From Conus ventricosus (lineage: Eukaryota; Mollusca; Gastropoda; Neogastropoda; Conidae), in NCBI GenBank assembly GCA_018398815.1, contig CM031604.1, forward strand, positions 55,466,135-55,530,134: a stretch of 64,000 nucleotides of DNA, in the 5' to 3' direction. The translations under genes were made by a program, and so were the position numbers. The notes beneath the pieces were generated by a model. The model was given only the letters and a program-made list of their open reading frames with translations, was not told the origin of the DNA and ran no database searches. Positions within the stretch are counted from its first letter, which is position 1, and every line of letters begins with the position of its first letter. Below are positions 45,086 through 58,200 of this stretch, one piece after another.

Positions 45086-46617
45086 ACAAAAAAAACTCCG
45101 GTGACTCCTCAATGAACGAAGAAGAGGAAAGTCATACTCATAGTCACATCACTAGTAGCCTATACTGTACGAAGATGCACGTTTGACATCACAGAGCGGC
45201 ATATCTGTTGCACATGTGAAGTCAACATGCTTGTGTGGGTGTGGGTGGGTGCATGGGTTTTTTTTGTGGGTTTTTTTTTTTTTCATTTTCTTTTTAATGA
45301 AAGGGAATCATTCGACGTCATTGACTACGTCTTATTGGTATGTCCTTCTCCCCACATACCCACAAACCTTCCACCACACCCATCCGGGACGCTATTTAAT
45401 ATTGAAGGAAAGAAAACTATTTGGGTAACGGCGATCTGACGACCCTTTTTTCTGCTGACCATACACACACACACACCTTCCGAAAGTATGATTATTTACA
45501 TATCTAGCGAGAACGAACTGGTCGTCCAGCCGTCCGGTCTCCCACACGACCCATCAAAACCCGAGAGGTGAGATAATTCAGCCCTTTGTTAAACCTTTGT
45601 ATGTTGGGGCGTATCTATCCTCTTTAGTAGATTGCTACACGCACAATGCATGAATTACAAAGCTACACAGTAGATGTTTTTCTTTGGTGAACACTGCGTA
45701 TTATCAGTTTCTTCCGCGGAAAAGCAAAAAAAAAAAAAAAAAAACAGAAATACGGCGAGAGTGGGAAGGAAAAGGGGGGAAGGAAACGGAGGGGAAGAGG
45801 GGGAGGGAGGTCTAAACATCATCCGCTTTTCGGTTAGGCCTAATCCGCGAACAGAATCACGTAGGCTAGCCTAGGCTACTTGTTTGTGCAGCTTTCGTCG
45901 ATCTTGTTCACGTGACGAGACGACGGCGCTAATACAGCCCCTCGCTGACCGTGAAACTAGATCTAAAAATCACAGGACTTCATTGACCCTTTTCTTCAAC
46001 TTGACGACGCGCGTGGAACTTAGGCCAGCCTACGGTTCCGCTCGCATTGTGACGTAGTGACATCAGTGTCGTCTGCCAGCATACCGACAAGGCGGTTTCT
46101 TAAGTTTTACATTTATCTGATTTTGTAGAAAATTGGTTGCCCTGAATAGAAAGTCTATCACGAGAATTAGACATCAATATAAATAAATAAACAAATACAT
46201 ACCTAAGTACAAAACAAAACACAAAAATGAAGAATTGAACAGACATACCGACATTCTTCTTCTTCTTTTTTTTTCGGTCATAGGCCTAATCATAACTTTT
46301 TTCTGGCCTGATAAGAATGAACGATTTAGGATCCACCGAAGCCTAACAAACTGTCTTCCAATTAATTTGAAGCAAAGACTTACCATTTTGCTGTGGGAAA
46401 CTGGTATAGAATAAGCCCGGCCGTGTTCTAAACGCAGCCCGCCTTTTGAACTGAAACTAAAGGTTGCCGAGTCACCGACGTTTCTGTCATGTTATAACAT
46501 AGGGGCGGTAATATCAGTCACACACACGGTCTGTGGTCACACATCACAACTTAGCCTGATTGAGAAAATTGAAGTTATCTTTCTTATGTAATGTTTGGAG
46601 GTTTTTAGTCCCCTCAT
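45086..46617. other. Intergenic DNA, no supported gene
   Basis: T run (45258-45281), A run (45726-45744) and a purine-rich patch. No coding signal. Confidence 0.45.
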
Positions 46618-47871
46618 TGTACTCTCAGTTCTCAAAGAACAGGGAGTACTTTAGAATGGGAACGAAGAAATGCTGCCTGTGTGTCTGTCTGTCTGTCTGT
46701 GTGTGTGTGTGTGTGTATGTGTCCGTGGTCAAAATGTGTTCCACTCGCTCCAGACAAAACTACTGGGTCGATCTTTCTGAAAATTTGTAGGTATGTTCAT
46801 TATGGGTCAAGGATGATGCCCGACGTTTTAGTTTACCGTTACAGCCGTTACTAACGGCTGTAACGGCCTGTAACGCTTTTTCTTCTTTATGGAATATCTC
46901 AGAAAGTACTTGGCCGATCTTTCTGAAAATTTGTAGGTATGTTCATTATGGGTCACGAATAATGCCCGATGTTTTAGTTTACCGTTATAACCGTTACTAA
47001 CGGCCTGTAACGGTTTTTCTTCTTTATGGAATATCTCAGAAAATACTTGGCCGACTTTTATGAAAATTAGCAGGTATGTTCATTATGGGTCACGGATGAT
47101 GCCTGATGTTTTAGTTTGCCCCGTTATAGCCGTTACTAACGGTTGTAATAGCCAGTAACGGTTTTTCTTCTTTATGGAATATCTCAGAAAGTACTTGGCC
47201 AATTTATAAGCGGTTTGGGTGATCTTGTGACAAATCGGATCCTCTGTCCATATGTAAGTGATGTAATGCTGAAAATGGATTAAACAACAGTTAAAAACCG
47301 TTATTCTGCCGTTATTTCTTATATATAGGTGGATTTTAATGAAATTTGGTATATAGAAAGGTTATCACACACAAATGGCACTTCTATATAGTGTTCCAAA
47401 ATTTGACCGTTAAAAACCGTTATTCTTAACATATTGTCCAATTTGGATGAAATTTGATATGTACACAGGCTTTAGCCCAGTGAGGACTAAAATACCGGTT
47501 TCAAAAGTGCATATCGGTTATATAACCGTTAAACCGTTATTTTGCCGTTATTTTTTATATATTGGTGGGTTTTAATGAAATTTTGTATATAGAAAGGTCA
47601 TCACACACAAATGGCACTTCCATGCAGTGTTTCAAAATCTGACCGTTAAAAACCGTTATTCTTGACATATTGTCCGATTTGGATGAAATTTGGTATGTAC
47701 ACAGGCTTTAGCCCAGTGAGGACTAAAATACCAGTTTCAAAAGTGTACATCGGTTAAATAACCGTTAAAACCGTTATTTTGCCTTTATTTCTTATCTCAT
47801 AAAGCACTTGGCTGATTTATAAGCGGTTTGGAAAACTGGGAGTACGTTTATATGCTTCGCATCTTGTTTTA
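46618..47871. mobile_element. TAACGG-rich repetitive element, copy 1
   Basis: Starts with a small hairpin (TGTACTCTCAGTTCTCAAAG then AACAGGGAGTAC), a (GT)n run, then about four diverged units of roughly 130 bp sharing GGCCGATCTTTCTGAAAATT, GGTATGTTCATTATGGGTCA and GATGCCCGATGTTTTAGTTT plus CCGTTACTAACGG. It then has two larger units of about 310 bp with ACCGTTATTTTGCCGTTATT. Ends AAACTGGGAGTACGTTTATA ... GCATCTTG. The same start and end flank copy 2, which shows that this is a defined unit. Confidence 0.75.
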
Positions 47872-48000
47872 GTTTAAAACTGTCCATTATGTTCTCATGT
47901 TGTTGTTGTTGTTGTTGTTGTTCCCACAATATTGATAAATAGTCTTCAACGAATGTAAAAATGAATCCAGCATAAGCGGAAATAGCAGTCATGGTCTTTT

Positions 48001-48055
48001 TGTACTCCAAGTTCTTAAAGAACAGGGAGTACTTTAGAATGGGAACGAAGAAATG

Positions 48056-48129
<74 letters not shown>

Positions 48130-49046
48130 GGTCAAAATGTGTTCCACTCACTCCAGACAAAACTACTGGGCCGATCTTTCTAAAAATTTGTAGGTATGTT
48201 CACTATGAGTCGAGGATGATGCCCGATGTTTTAGTTTACCGTTACAGCCGTTACTAACGGCTGTAACGGCCTGTAACGGTTTTTCTTCTCCATAGAATAT
48301 CTCAGAAACTACTTGGCTGATCTTTGTGAAAATTAGCAGGTATGTTCATTATGGGTCACGGATGATGCCCGATGTTTTAGTTTACCCCGTTACAGCAGCC
48401 TGTAACGGGTTTTTTTCTTTATGGAATATCTCAAAAAGTACTTGGCCGGTCTTTCTGAAAATGTATAGGTGTGTTCACTATGGGTCACGGATGATGCCCG
48501 ATGTTTTAGTTTACCGTTACAGCCGTTACTAACGGCCTGTAACGCCTTTTCTTCTTTATGGAATATCTCAGAAAGTACTTGGCCGATCTTTGTGAAAATT
48601 AGCAGGTATGTTCAATATGGGTCACGGATGATGCCCGATGTTTTAGTTTACCCCGTTATAGCCGTTACTAACGGCTGTAACAGCCTGTAACGGTTTTTCT
48701 TCTTTATAGAATATCTCAAAAAGTACTTGGCCGATCTTTCTGAAAATTTGTAGGAATGTTCATTATGGGTCACGGATGATGCCCGATGTTTAAGTGTACC
48801 GTTATAGCCATTACTAACGGCCCATAATGGTTTTCTTCTTTATGGAAAATCTTAGAAAGGTCTTGGCCGATCTTTCTGAAAATTTGCATGTATGTTCATT
48901 ATAGGTCACAGACGATGGCCGATGTTTACCAGAATAGCCATTATTAACGGTTACACCAGTCCAAGACGGTTTTTCCTCTTTATGGAATATCTCACGCGTA
49001 TTCAGGATAAACTGGGAGTACGTTTATATGCTTTGCATCTTGTTTT
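48001..49046. mobile_element. TAACGG-rich repetitive element, copy 2
   Basis: Begins TGTACTCCAAGTTCTTAAAG and AACAGGGAGTACTTTAGAAT, a GT run (48057-48123), then about six units of roughly 130 bp with the same words as copy 1, and ends AAACTGGGAGTACGTTTATA ... GCATCTTG. It lacks the larger ACCGTTATTTTGCC units of copy 1. No protein coding; the small ORFs across it are repeat translations. Confidence 0.75.
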
Positions 49047-49303
49047 TGTTTGTTTTGTTTTGTTTTGTTTTCGTGACTTTAGAGTTGATGCTAAGATCAC
49101 GAAGAAAATATTACGTCAAAATATAGATGATCTTCCTTCTTTGTGGGTTTTTATAGATCGTCTAGTGACGTTGAGATGACGTTTCATGTACGATTTTGAG
49201 TGTATTTTAACACGAGATGAAGTTACTAAAAGTGAACTGAACCCCTTTTACTTAGTACTGATTACGTAAAGCCTCTTAATGTGACAACCAAATGCATGCA
49301 CAC

Positions 49304-49307
<4 letters not shown>

Positions 49308-49378
<71 letters not shown>

Positions 49379-49460
49379 TGAGTTCAAAGCGGATTTTTTT
49401 TTCCTTCTCTTTCTTTCCTTCCTTCCTTCCTTCCTTCCTTTCTTTCTTTCTTTCTTTTCA
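49308..49460. repeat. (GT)n and (CTTT/CTTC)n microsatellites
   Basis: GT run to about 49378, then pyrimidine tetranucleotide repeats to about 49458. Confidence 0.95.
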
Positions 49461-51900
49461 GGACGCTTCACAGAGAAGCAAACGGTACATTGCACAACTG
49501 ACAGCGAATTATTCCGCACACACTGAAACCATTCATCCAAGTCATAAGCAGAGATCTGACACGCACACCTCTTCTTAACATACAGACCTGAAAAGAGTTG
49601 ATAATTACACCGTTCAGCGTTGTTTACGTGCTGGGCTGGGACCGACGTGAAACGCTGCCTTCTTCCACCTACCGTTGTGCTGCGGAGAACGTCATGAACT
49701 TGAAATTTGGAGATAGTCGGCACTGAACCTCAAAGGCATATAATTCTATTGAGTTTCGGGGATGGGCTTCTGGAGAGAGACGATGGGGTTCTGGAGAAAG
49801 TACGGGGATACCATCTTCAGGGATAGTTAGGCCTTTAATTTTCAATGTCTGTCTATCCAACTCCTATCCGTATCTATCTGTATATCTGTATATCTATCTG
49901 TCTGCCTGCCTGCCTGTCTGTTTGTCTGATTATGAGCTTGTATGACTGCCTACTTGTCTGTCTGCCTGTTTATCAGTCTTTCGATCGATTTCTCCATCTG
50001 TCGGCATATTCAGTGTTGTGTCTCTAGACCGTGTGTGCCTTATTCTAAGAGGTTGTTCTACGTTTAATTCATGGAATAATCCAGTCAAGCTGTCATAATT
50101 TGATGAGTTTCTTGTAAAGTGAACGGTACGATAAGCTGATGTGCATAAATTTCAGTTTCATTTCAGTTTAAGTACATGTCTTTCTTTCCCATTGTATAAA
50201 AGCATCCAAAAGAAGGTTAATTTTGTTTTTAAAGAATCCAAAAGGAAGCTAATTTTGTGTCTTTGAATAGCAGGATGTGGATCAAATGGCATATTCCCTT
50301 TGGAATAAGATTGTGCGTGTTAGAACTGAAAATCCTAATGAAAGATTGTTTGTGTTAGAATGAGGAAATAAAACACCTAACTGGACAGCAACACTCACGT
50401 CGAATCTACACAAAATAACACCTGAAAATCGATTGCGGTGGGTCGATGGGACATGTCAAAGCAGTAAGTACATCTATTATTTTAGCAATGAATATAGATG
50501 GATGTTTACCATGTGAAAATGATTTTACTACTTTAAGCGATGGAATAACAAAACCAGACCCGGCCTCTTTAGTTTGCATTAATAAGACATCTCTATACAA
50601 GTTAAGATGGTTGAGATATTTGTTTTGCATTCTCATCTTTGCTGAATTTGATTAGATACAGGGTTGATCAGCTTTCTTCGCATCGAACTTTGCTCTGCAT
50701 GCTCCTTTCCCAAACTGGAATGGGATCCATGTGAGACGTCTTGGCCAATGATCCACAATGTAGGCCTACACCAGTTTCCTTACACAAATCCCCAGTATAG
50801 GAACCAACAGCGGGCAGAGAGATGTGTCTTGCTCTTCTTTTTTTTTTTTTTTTTCCTTTTCTTTTTGTTTTTTGGACGATTAAACCCGGGGTTCATAAAA
50901 GTTCATGTGCCTATTTCATTTACATCTTCCATGGCTGAACACTTCATGACGTATTTTGCGAGTGTTATTTCCCTGTTTCTGTTAACGATATTATGGCAAA
51001 CAAAATCGAGCTTAGATAGGTGTAATGAAAGATTTTGTTTACAAAACAGAATACGATGGTTCACATATGCTGTCAGAGAAAGATTTTTACTTGAACATCC
51101 TCTTCTGCAATCCCTTCGACGCCCTCCCTTCCCCCCCCCTCCCCCTCTCATTTCATGATCGCCCCCTTTACTCCTCCCTACCCCTTGTCCCTCAACTGAC
51201 TTCTCCTTTATTTTCGTCCTTTTCTTTTCTAACTGATTGGCAATTCTTAGATGAGAAACATACAACCAGTGTGTTTTCATCCCCAATTGGCAATCGATCG
51301 CACACGGGCCTTCGCTCTTACCCATAATCCCTAATCCAGCTCTGACGCTAATCTCTTCATTTGTTCTTCTTCGTACATTCAGACAGGAATCTCAGATGCA
51401 CTGACAAAAGCTGCTGTACGGCGAAGGCCCTCCGGAGATCCATAGAGCTTCTCCCACCTCGATGTGTCAGCAGGCCAGGTCTCTGCTCTTAACTTTTGAA
51501 TCGCTTTACAAAAAAGTCGATATCTGATGGGCATAAATAAATAGTTATGTTTAAAATCCGGACCTCAGTGGTAGCCATAGCTGACAGTGAAGGGTTTAGC
51601 ATTTACAATGCAAACTCAGGCGAACATTGTGGGTTTTATATACCCCCAAGCTTATGTTCGTAGCATTCGGCCATATCCATACCATCGGTTTATGGGGGGC
51701 GTGCTCTCTTCCGAAGGATGGTGATAGGATTTAACATGCGCGTTAAGATATCATGCATGCGTCAACGCACGGACCCTTGATTTACCTGTTGTTGCATTCG
51801 AAGGACTGTGACAGGGATTGGTATTTAGTGAATGGTGTTATTAATAAAATGATGTTGACTCGGTGGTAAAATTCTGTGGTCCCGTCTTTGCTCGTATGAC
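49461..51900. other. Intergenic DNA, no supported gene
   Basis: TCTG/TATC-type simple repeats near 49845-49925, a T run at 50839-50855, and C-rich patches near 51120-51150. Nothing recognised as a gene. Confidence 0.45.
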
Positions 51901-51964
<64 letters not shown>

Positions 51965-52023
51965 CATGATGGTTCTTTCTTTATATGTTTTACTCGGTGT
52001 GTGTGTGTGTGTGTGTGTGTGTG
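51901..52023. repeat. (CT)n and (GT)n microsatellites
   Basis: CT run at 51901-51960 and GT run at 51997-52022. Confidence 0.95.
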
Positions 52024-52267
52024 CTTACGTGCGTGCTCGCGCGCACGCGTGTGTGTGTACACTGGGAGCTGGTAAAGTAAGACAAGGAATGCACGACGCC
52101 AACGACGTGCTGACTGACTGCTTCGACAGGGTGGCGTTTGGTCGGCTGGGGCTTAGGCTACAATAGAACTGAATGCAAATGAATACAGCCAGTAAGTAAC
52201 CAAGCGCTGGCAGTCACCAGAATGAATAGCGCACTGCTAGGGGTATGAATCAAAAAGAAAAAAAGAG

Positions 52268-52830
52268 ACCAGCCGCCGTGGCGAAGTGGTTAGCGTCGCG
52301 GACTCCCGGCTGGGAGGTCGTGGGTTCGAATCCCATCAGAGTCATGTGGGTTTTTTCTGCCCCGACCGGCTCCTACCCAGAGTTGAGTTTGCTGCTGACT
52401 CAGTTGGGAAGACTGGGACCACACAGTCGAGTTTCATCCACTTAATGGATGCGTTTCTGAGAGTGTTGCTCAAATTTCCTGACCAACACTGCAGGTGCAT
52501 GTATCTCTCGGGCCTGGTTCACGCCAGGATATATTATGAAAGGAAGCGTAGAGTACAGCCCTGTCATGTAGTCTCCGACCGAAATGGAAATCCGTAGCAT
52601 CATCTTAATCATCCTCATTCCCATTGATCAGCATTAAAAAAAAAATGTCTCAAATTCTGTGGCCCTTCATGCCCTGCTCTCATGGTGACCTCAATTTCGA
52701 TGTCCTCTCCACGTCCGTGGCCTTGGTTTGCTTCCGTCGGGGTCACCGGTATCGGCGAGTCCATGGGGGCTGTCGTTGGACGGACGTGGTGGCGCCCTCC
52801 GGGGGAAGAGCTCACTCACGCCGGCTCCGC
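52268..52830 (+). mobile_element. tRNA-derived SINE, well-preserved copy
   Basis: A tRNA-like head has a polymerase III A box (TGGCGAAGTGG, 52279-52289) and a perfect B box (GGTTCGAATCC, 52323-52333), separated by about 33 bp as in tRNA promoters. The body (GAGTTTCATCCACTTAATGG at 52429, CCTGACCAACACTGCAGGTG) and tail (GGTGACCTCAATTTCGATG; GACGTGGTGGCGCCCTCCGG) match the diverged copy at 38.6 kb, which proves a dispersed family. The head is not a functional tRNA gene, since it is followed by a long non-tRNA body and lacks a paired acceptor stem. Confidence 0.85.
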
Positions 52831-53265
52831 GACTAAGCAATTATTGTCGTCAGTAGGGGGCTTAGTAGGTGGTGTCCTGCGTATATTGGATCAGAACAGG
52901 CGCCACTGAACACCACCGAGGTGACTCGGCAGCAGTGCAGTGTCTCCTCCGGTGGGTTGCCTCTTGACGACTTGACATTGACTGCTCCCTGTGGATTGCT
53001 GGTGCCGGGGCTGCGGCGGGGCCGGCCGGGCTATGGCTGTGGACGGGGTGTCGGAATGAGCGGTGTGGGTGCACTGCCTCTGAGGTGACGCAGAGGTTGG
53101 GACAGCAAAAAAAAAAAAAAAAAAAAAAGACAAAAAGACAGTGCGAGAGGGGTGCCCTGCCTGTACCAGTAACGACAGAGATCCACCCGATGTTCTCTGG
53201 ACCGAGACAGACGGGTTTATTGTTCGCTTCTACACTTTTACTGTCCCGTAGGCTTACTTTTTAAA
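52831..53265. other. Intergenic DNA, no supported gene
   Basis: G+C-rich sequence with an A run at 53107-53128. No gene recognised. Confidence 0.45.
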
Positions 53266-53347
53266 CCACACACACACACTCGGACGCGCGCGCGAGCACA
53301 CACACACGCACGCATGCACGCATGCATACATGCACGCACTCACGCAC

Positions 53348-53416
<69 letters not shown>

Positions 53417-53445
53417 ACACAAACACACACAAACACACGCGCGCG

Positions 53446-53502
<57 letters not shown>
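53266..53502. repeat. Compound (CA)n-(GA)n-(CA)n microsatellite
   Basis: CA, CGCA, GA and CA runs over about 235 bp. Confidence 0.95.
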
Positions 53503-54145
53503 CTCATCTGAGTCTATTCATAGCCGCCGCCACTCAGCAACGAATCTATAAAGACAACGCATGCAGTTTGACCTGATCTCGCTTATTACGAACGTACAAC
53601 TGTGGCAAAGCAAGAGCAGTATCTGTTGCTCTTCACAAGGCGAATGCTGAATTTAACGTCTTCACAAAGATTTTAAGGATAAGTTTTTTCCTATGCGATT
53701 GTCTTGGTTAGAAGGGGTGCCGTGGTTTAGAGGTTCGTGATCTGTGTTCTCTCATATTGGAAATAATATTACTGCGGGAAGCACTTCAAGACTACCAACA
53801 ACAATGTCTCCCATCAATGTCCTTTAGAGGGCGGGCTTTTTTTTTTTTTTTCTTTTTTTCTTTTCCGACAAATCCATGTTTCGCTTGTCGACTATCTGCG
53901 GCAGTCAGCCAGGCAGAACCTCGGTGGCAACACACCACAAAATTATACCTTGAGAAGGTATTAAGAAGAAATAACTTTTACAGGTCGAAGGGAAGTTAGT
54001 TGAGAGAATTCGTGTTTGAGTTCAAAAGCGGTTCACATATGACGAGTCGTTAAAGGATGTAAAATGTGTGACCAGTTTACTGGATATGAAAACTATAGGA
54101 AACTAAATCGACACAAACAAATGTACGCATGCACGCGCGCGCGCG

Positions 54146-54215
<70 letters not shown>

Positions 54216-54631
54216 CGCGCGCACTCACACACACTCACATTAAAAAAAAAAAAAAAAAAAAAAACAGCAGCAGCAGCAGCGTCAGTAGCAGTAACAACAT
54301 TGACAAAACAGTGTGAACTGTTGCTAGCAAAGTATACGGAACTGAAATTGTTAGATTTTTTTTTTGTTTTCAGAACGACTGATGTGATCAAGAGAAATCA
54401 ATAAAGCGTTTTGGAATTTTATAAATCAAACTGCAAGACATTTGGGAGGGAAATTCTTATATTTGGAAAAAAAAAAGTGGAAAGTTGCTGGCAAGTTACA
54501 CAGAACTGAAATAAGATAGCAACTTCTTTCAAAGTGACATCTTGCTACCTAAGAATTAATTCGAAACATAAAAGAACGCAATTTTGCTGGCTGAGTTGAT
54601 ACGGACAGGACTTCCACTTATGTTGCTACTG
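53503..54631. other. Intergenic DNA with simple repeats
   Basis: T run at 53840-53868, a CG/CA microsatellite at 54131-54212 followed by an A run (54242-54264) and CAG repeats. No gene recognised. Confidence 0.5.
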
Positions 54632-55770
54632 TTAGTGATTATTCTCTTTGTCCTGGTGTGTATTTGGTGATTGTTCTCTTTGTCCTGGTGTGCATTGGTG
54701 ATTATTCTCTTTGTCCTGGTGTGTATTTGGTGATTGTTCTCTTTGTCCTGGAGTGTATTGGTGATTGTTCTCTTTGTCCTGGTGTGTATTGGTGATTGTT
54801 CTCTTTGTCCTGGTGTGTATTGGTGATTATTCTCTTTGTCCTGGTGTGTATTTGGTGATTGTTCTCTTTGTCCTGGTGTGTATTGGTGATTGTATTGGTG
54901 ATTGTTCTCTTTGTCCTGGTGTGCATTGGTGATTGTTCTCTTTGTCCTGGTGTGCATTGGTGATTGTTCTCTTTGTCCTGGTGTGTATTGTGATTGTTCT
55001 CTTTGTCCTGGTGTGTATTGTGATTGTTCTCTTTGTCCTGGTGTGCTTTTTGGTGATTGTTCTCTTTGTCCTGGTGTGTATTTGGTGATTGTTCTCTTGT
55101 CCTGGTGTGTATTTGGTGATTGTTATCTTTGTCCTGATGTGTATTGGTGATTGTTCTCTTTGTCCTGGTGTGTATTGGTGATTGTTCTCTTTGTCCTGGT
55201 GTGTATTGGTGATTGTTCTCTTTGTCCTGGTGTGTATTGGTGATTGTTCTCTTTGTCCTGGTGTGCTTTTTGGTGATTGTTCTCTTTGTCCTGGTGTGTA
55301 TTTGGTGATTGTTCTCTTTGTCCTGATGTGTATTTGGTGATTGTTCTCTTTGTCCCGATGTGTATTGGTGATTGTTATCTTTGTCCTGGTGTGTATTGGT
55401 GATTGTTCTCTTTGTCCTGGTGTGTATTGGTGATTGTTCTCTTTGTCCTGGTGTGCTTTTTGGTGATTGTTCTCTTTGTCCTGGTGTGCGTTTTGGTGAT
55501 TGTTCTCTTTGTCCTGGTGTGTATTTGGTGATTGTTCTCTTTGTCCTGATGTGTATTGGTGATTGTTCTCTTTGTCCTGGTGTGTATTGGTGATTGTTCT
55601 TCTTGTCCTGTGTGTTATTGGTGATTGTTCTCTTTGTCCTGGTGTGCATTGGTGATTGTTCTCTTTGTCCTGGTGTGTATTGGTGATTGTTCTTCTTGTC
55701 CTGGTGTGTATTGGTGATTGTTCTCTTTGTCCTGGTGTGTATTTGTGATTGTTCTCTTTGTCCTGTGTCT
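54632..55770. repeat. Minisatellite, unit 30-34 bp, about 36 copies
   Basis: Tandem copies of a unit containing TGATTGTTCTCTTTGTCCTG followed by a variable GTGTGTAT(T)GG/GTGTGCTTTTTGG part. Period is mostly 31 or 32 bp. Frames on the minus strand stay open because no reading frame of the unit contains a stop codon. Confidence 0.97.
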
Positions 55771-55828
55771 ACAAAGAAGTATACTCCTATTTAAGATTCC
55801 ACCTCCCCCACCCCCTCCGCCACGGACA

Positions 55829-55886
55829 CACACACACACGCACACACAAACACACGCGCGCGCGCGGACACGCACGCATGCACGCA

Positions 55887-55918
<32 letters not shown>

Positions 55919-56519
55919 CACACACACACAAACGAGGCGTGCGCACGTTTTTTTTTTTTTTCTTTTCTTTTTCTCCCTCTGTTTAATGAAAGGTAGGGAA
56001 GGGGCCTCTAACATAGAATATTGCCGAGAAATCTTGGCTGACTTCTATTCAACATTCCAGAGCAGACAAGAACATGGGCATTGACCGCCCGGGCAACAGC
56101 TTTAGTGTAGAAGAAAAAGAAACACCCGAAGGTGCTGGGGGGGACCCAGAGAAGCACTGTCCTCATCTGCCTTTAGAGCGGTCCTGTACCACCCTTGGAG
56201 GCCTGCGCTGTGTTGACGATGGGTACAGGCACGCACAGGACACGCCATTAAGATATCAAGGGACATAACTGCTCCTGAACAGAGGTAAATCAGACTACAG
56301 GATGCAACTCATAACAGCCTTAAAGTAGCATCCCCCATGGGTGTACCAGCCCGTGTTTTCATGACTGCAGGCCCACCGGCGAAAAACACCACCCTCCAGC
56401 TGCCGAGCACACCCTATAGACCCAACCACCCCTGCCCACGGACAGATGAAGACAGTGCCACTCCAGACACAGCTAAGCTTTCGCCATAGGGTCTTATGTG
56501 CCCTCAAGAGAGAATCCAA
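55829..56519. repeat. (CA)n microsatellite and first partial copy of a segmental repeat
   Basis: CA/CGCA run at 55829-55930, T-rich run, then CCAGAGCAGACAAGAACATG and CCGCCCGGGCAACAGCTTTA at 56057-56105, which recur near 56536 and, more diverged, near 57477. Confidence 0.8.
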
Positions 56520-56720
56520 AGTTCTATTCAACATTCCAGAGCAGACAGACAAGAACATGGGCACCTGACCGCCCGGGCAACAGCTTTAGGTTCATTCCCT
56601 TTTAAGCGGGTTTTGACTTCGTCGGTTTATTTGACAGGCAGAGATGGGTGAGGGGGGGGGTTTGGGGGGGGTGTAGCGGGTGGGGGGGGTGGGGGAGGGG
56701 GGGGGGGGGGGGGTGGGGGT

Positions 56721-56793
<73 letters not shown>

Positions 56794-57122
56794 AGGTCCC
56801 TCATAGGATTCGCCGGTTATCGGGAGTATTGGCATTCCAATGCGCCATCGAAATACTCGTCCACAGTGCATTCTGCAGTTACGGAAGTTCGTAGATCCAG
56901 TGAATGTACTGTAGCGCTTCAATTATGGAGGTCGAAAGCTGTAGCTTTGGTTCGGTCGTTTCCTTTTTCTTGTTCTTAATTTGGGGAGTTAGGAATACTC
57001 TGGAACTGGCTGTATGTCTAGGTATTAAAGAGTTTCCACTGAAATTCACAGCTGTGACTGTTGAGTCGTTTTTTACGCCCAAAATCATCATACACACGCG
57101 TGCAAGCACGCGCGCGCGCACG

Positions 57123-57185
<63 letters not shown>

Positions 57186-57194
57186 ACACCAACA

Positions 57195-57239
<45 letters not shown>

Positions 57240-57381
57240 CATTTTTTTTTCTCCTGGAGGAAAGTCTCTGTTTGTATGAAGACTCCAGTCTCCGCAATTG
57301 CAGAATAAAAGGTAGGAAACAGGAAGAGAGGAGAAGGGAAGGGGGGAGGGGAGGAGCGGGGTGGAAGGGGAGAAAGAGGGA

Positions 57382-57431
<50 letters not shown>

Positions 57432-57616
57432 CTAATATTAAGATATTACTGAGATACTTTCGTTGACTTCTAACGTTCCAGAGCAGTAAACAAAACCAAA
57501 AAAAAAAAAGATCAGCAATGGCCACCCGGCCAACAGCTTTAGTGCTTTCATTATTGGAGACCTGACAGAGAAGGTTAGGTACCGTTGGCTTTCAAAGCTG
57601 TGATTTGAAAGCAAGA

Positions 57617-57671
<55 letters not shown>

Positions 57672-58141
57672 CATAAATAAATAAATATAAAGAAAAAGAA
57701 GGAAAAAAGTCCTTTGTGGGACTGGCCGGAACCGGAGAATATAGGAATTCCAGATGCACAATATATCTATCTACTCGACTTAGCCATAGTCTATGGCTGT
57801 TCCGGTAGTCCGTATAGTAAGTAGATCCAATGTATGTACTGGAGCGCTTCAATCGTGGAGGTCGAAAGTTGTGTCACTGTTTCGATCGTCTTATTGTTCT
57901 TTGTACTGGAGAGTTAGGAATACTCCCGAATTTGCCTCTGTGTGTTGACATTAAAGATTAGGGATCGAACTTCCCAGGTGTGACTGTTGAGCCGATTTTA
58001 CGTCCAAATTCATCACACACACACACGCGCGCGCGAGCGCGCGCGCGCACGCACACGCACGCACACACACACACGTACGCACGCAGGCAGGCAGGCACGC
58101 ACGCACACACGCGCGTGCCCACGCACGCATGCACGCACGCA

Positions 58142-58200
<59 letters not shown>
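56520..58200. repeat. Tandem segmental duplication, unit about 935 bp, two main copies
   Basis: GTAGATCCAGTGAATGTACT and GCGCTTCAATTATGGAGGTC at 56890-56937 match the segment at 57822-57869 (offset about 932). The CCAGAGCAG...CAACAGCTTTAG segments at 56536 and 57477 give the same offset. Each unit also contains a poly-G or AC tract (poly-G 56700-56792 and 57384-57430; AC runs 57130-57236, 57621-57668 and 58150-58198). No coding sequence. Confidence 0.85.

Noticed and set aside
46560..48690. Small ORFs with repeated RYVHYGSRMMPDVLVY peptides
   Set aside because: They are translations of the 130-bp repeat units and change frame with each unit.
50664..51158. 164-codon plus-strand frame
   Set aside because: Runs through T- and C-rich low-complexity stretches and shows no conserved motif.
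52268..52345. Possible tRNA gene
   Set aside because: A and B boxes are present, but the acceptor arm does not pair convincingly and a SINE body with a second dispersed copy follows.
54702..55649. 315-codon minus-strand open frame rich in HTRTKRTITN/HQDKENNHQ repeats
   Set aside because: It is entirely translation of the 31-bp minisatellite; all three minus-strand frames are open for the same reason.
56592..56979. Poly-Pro / poly-Gly frames
   Set aside because: Created by the poly-G tract only.
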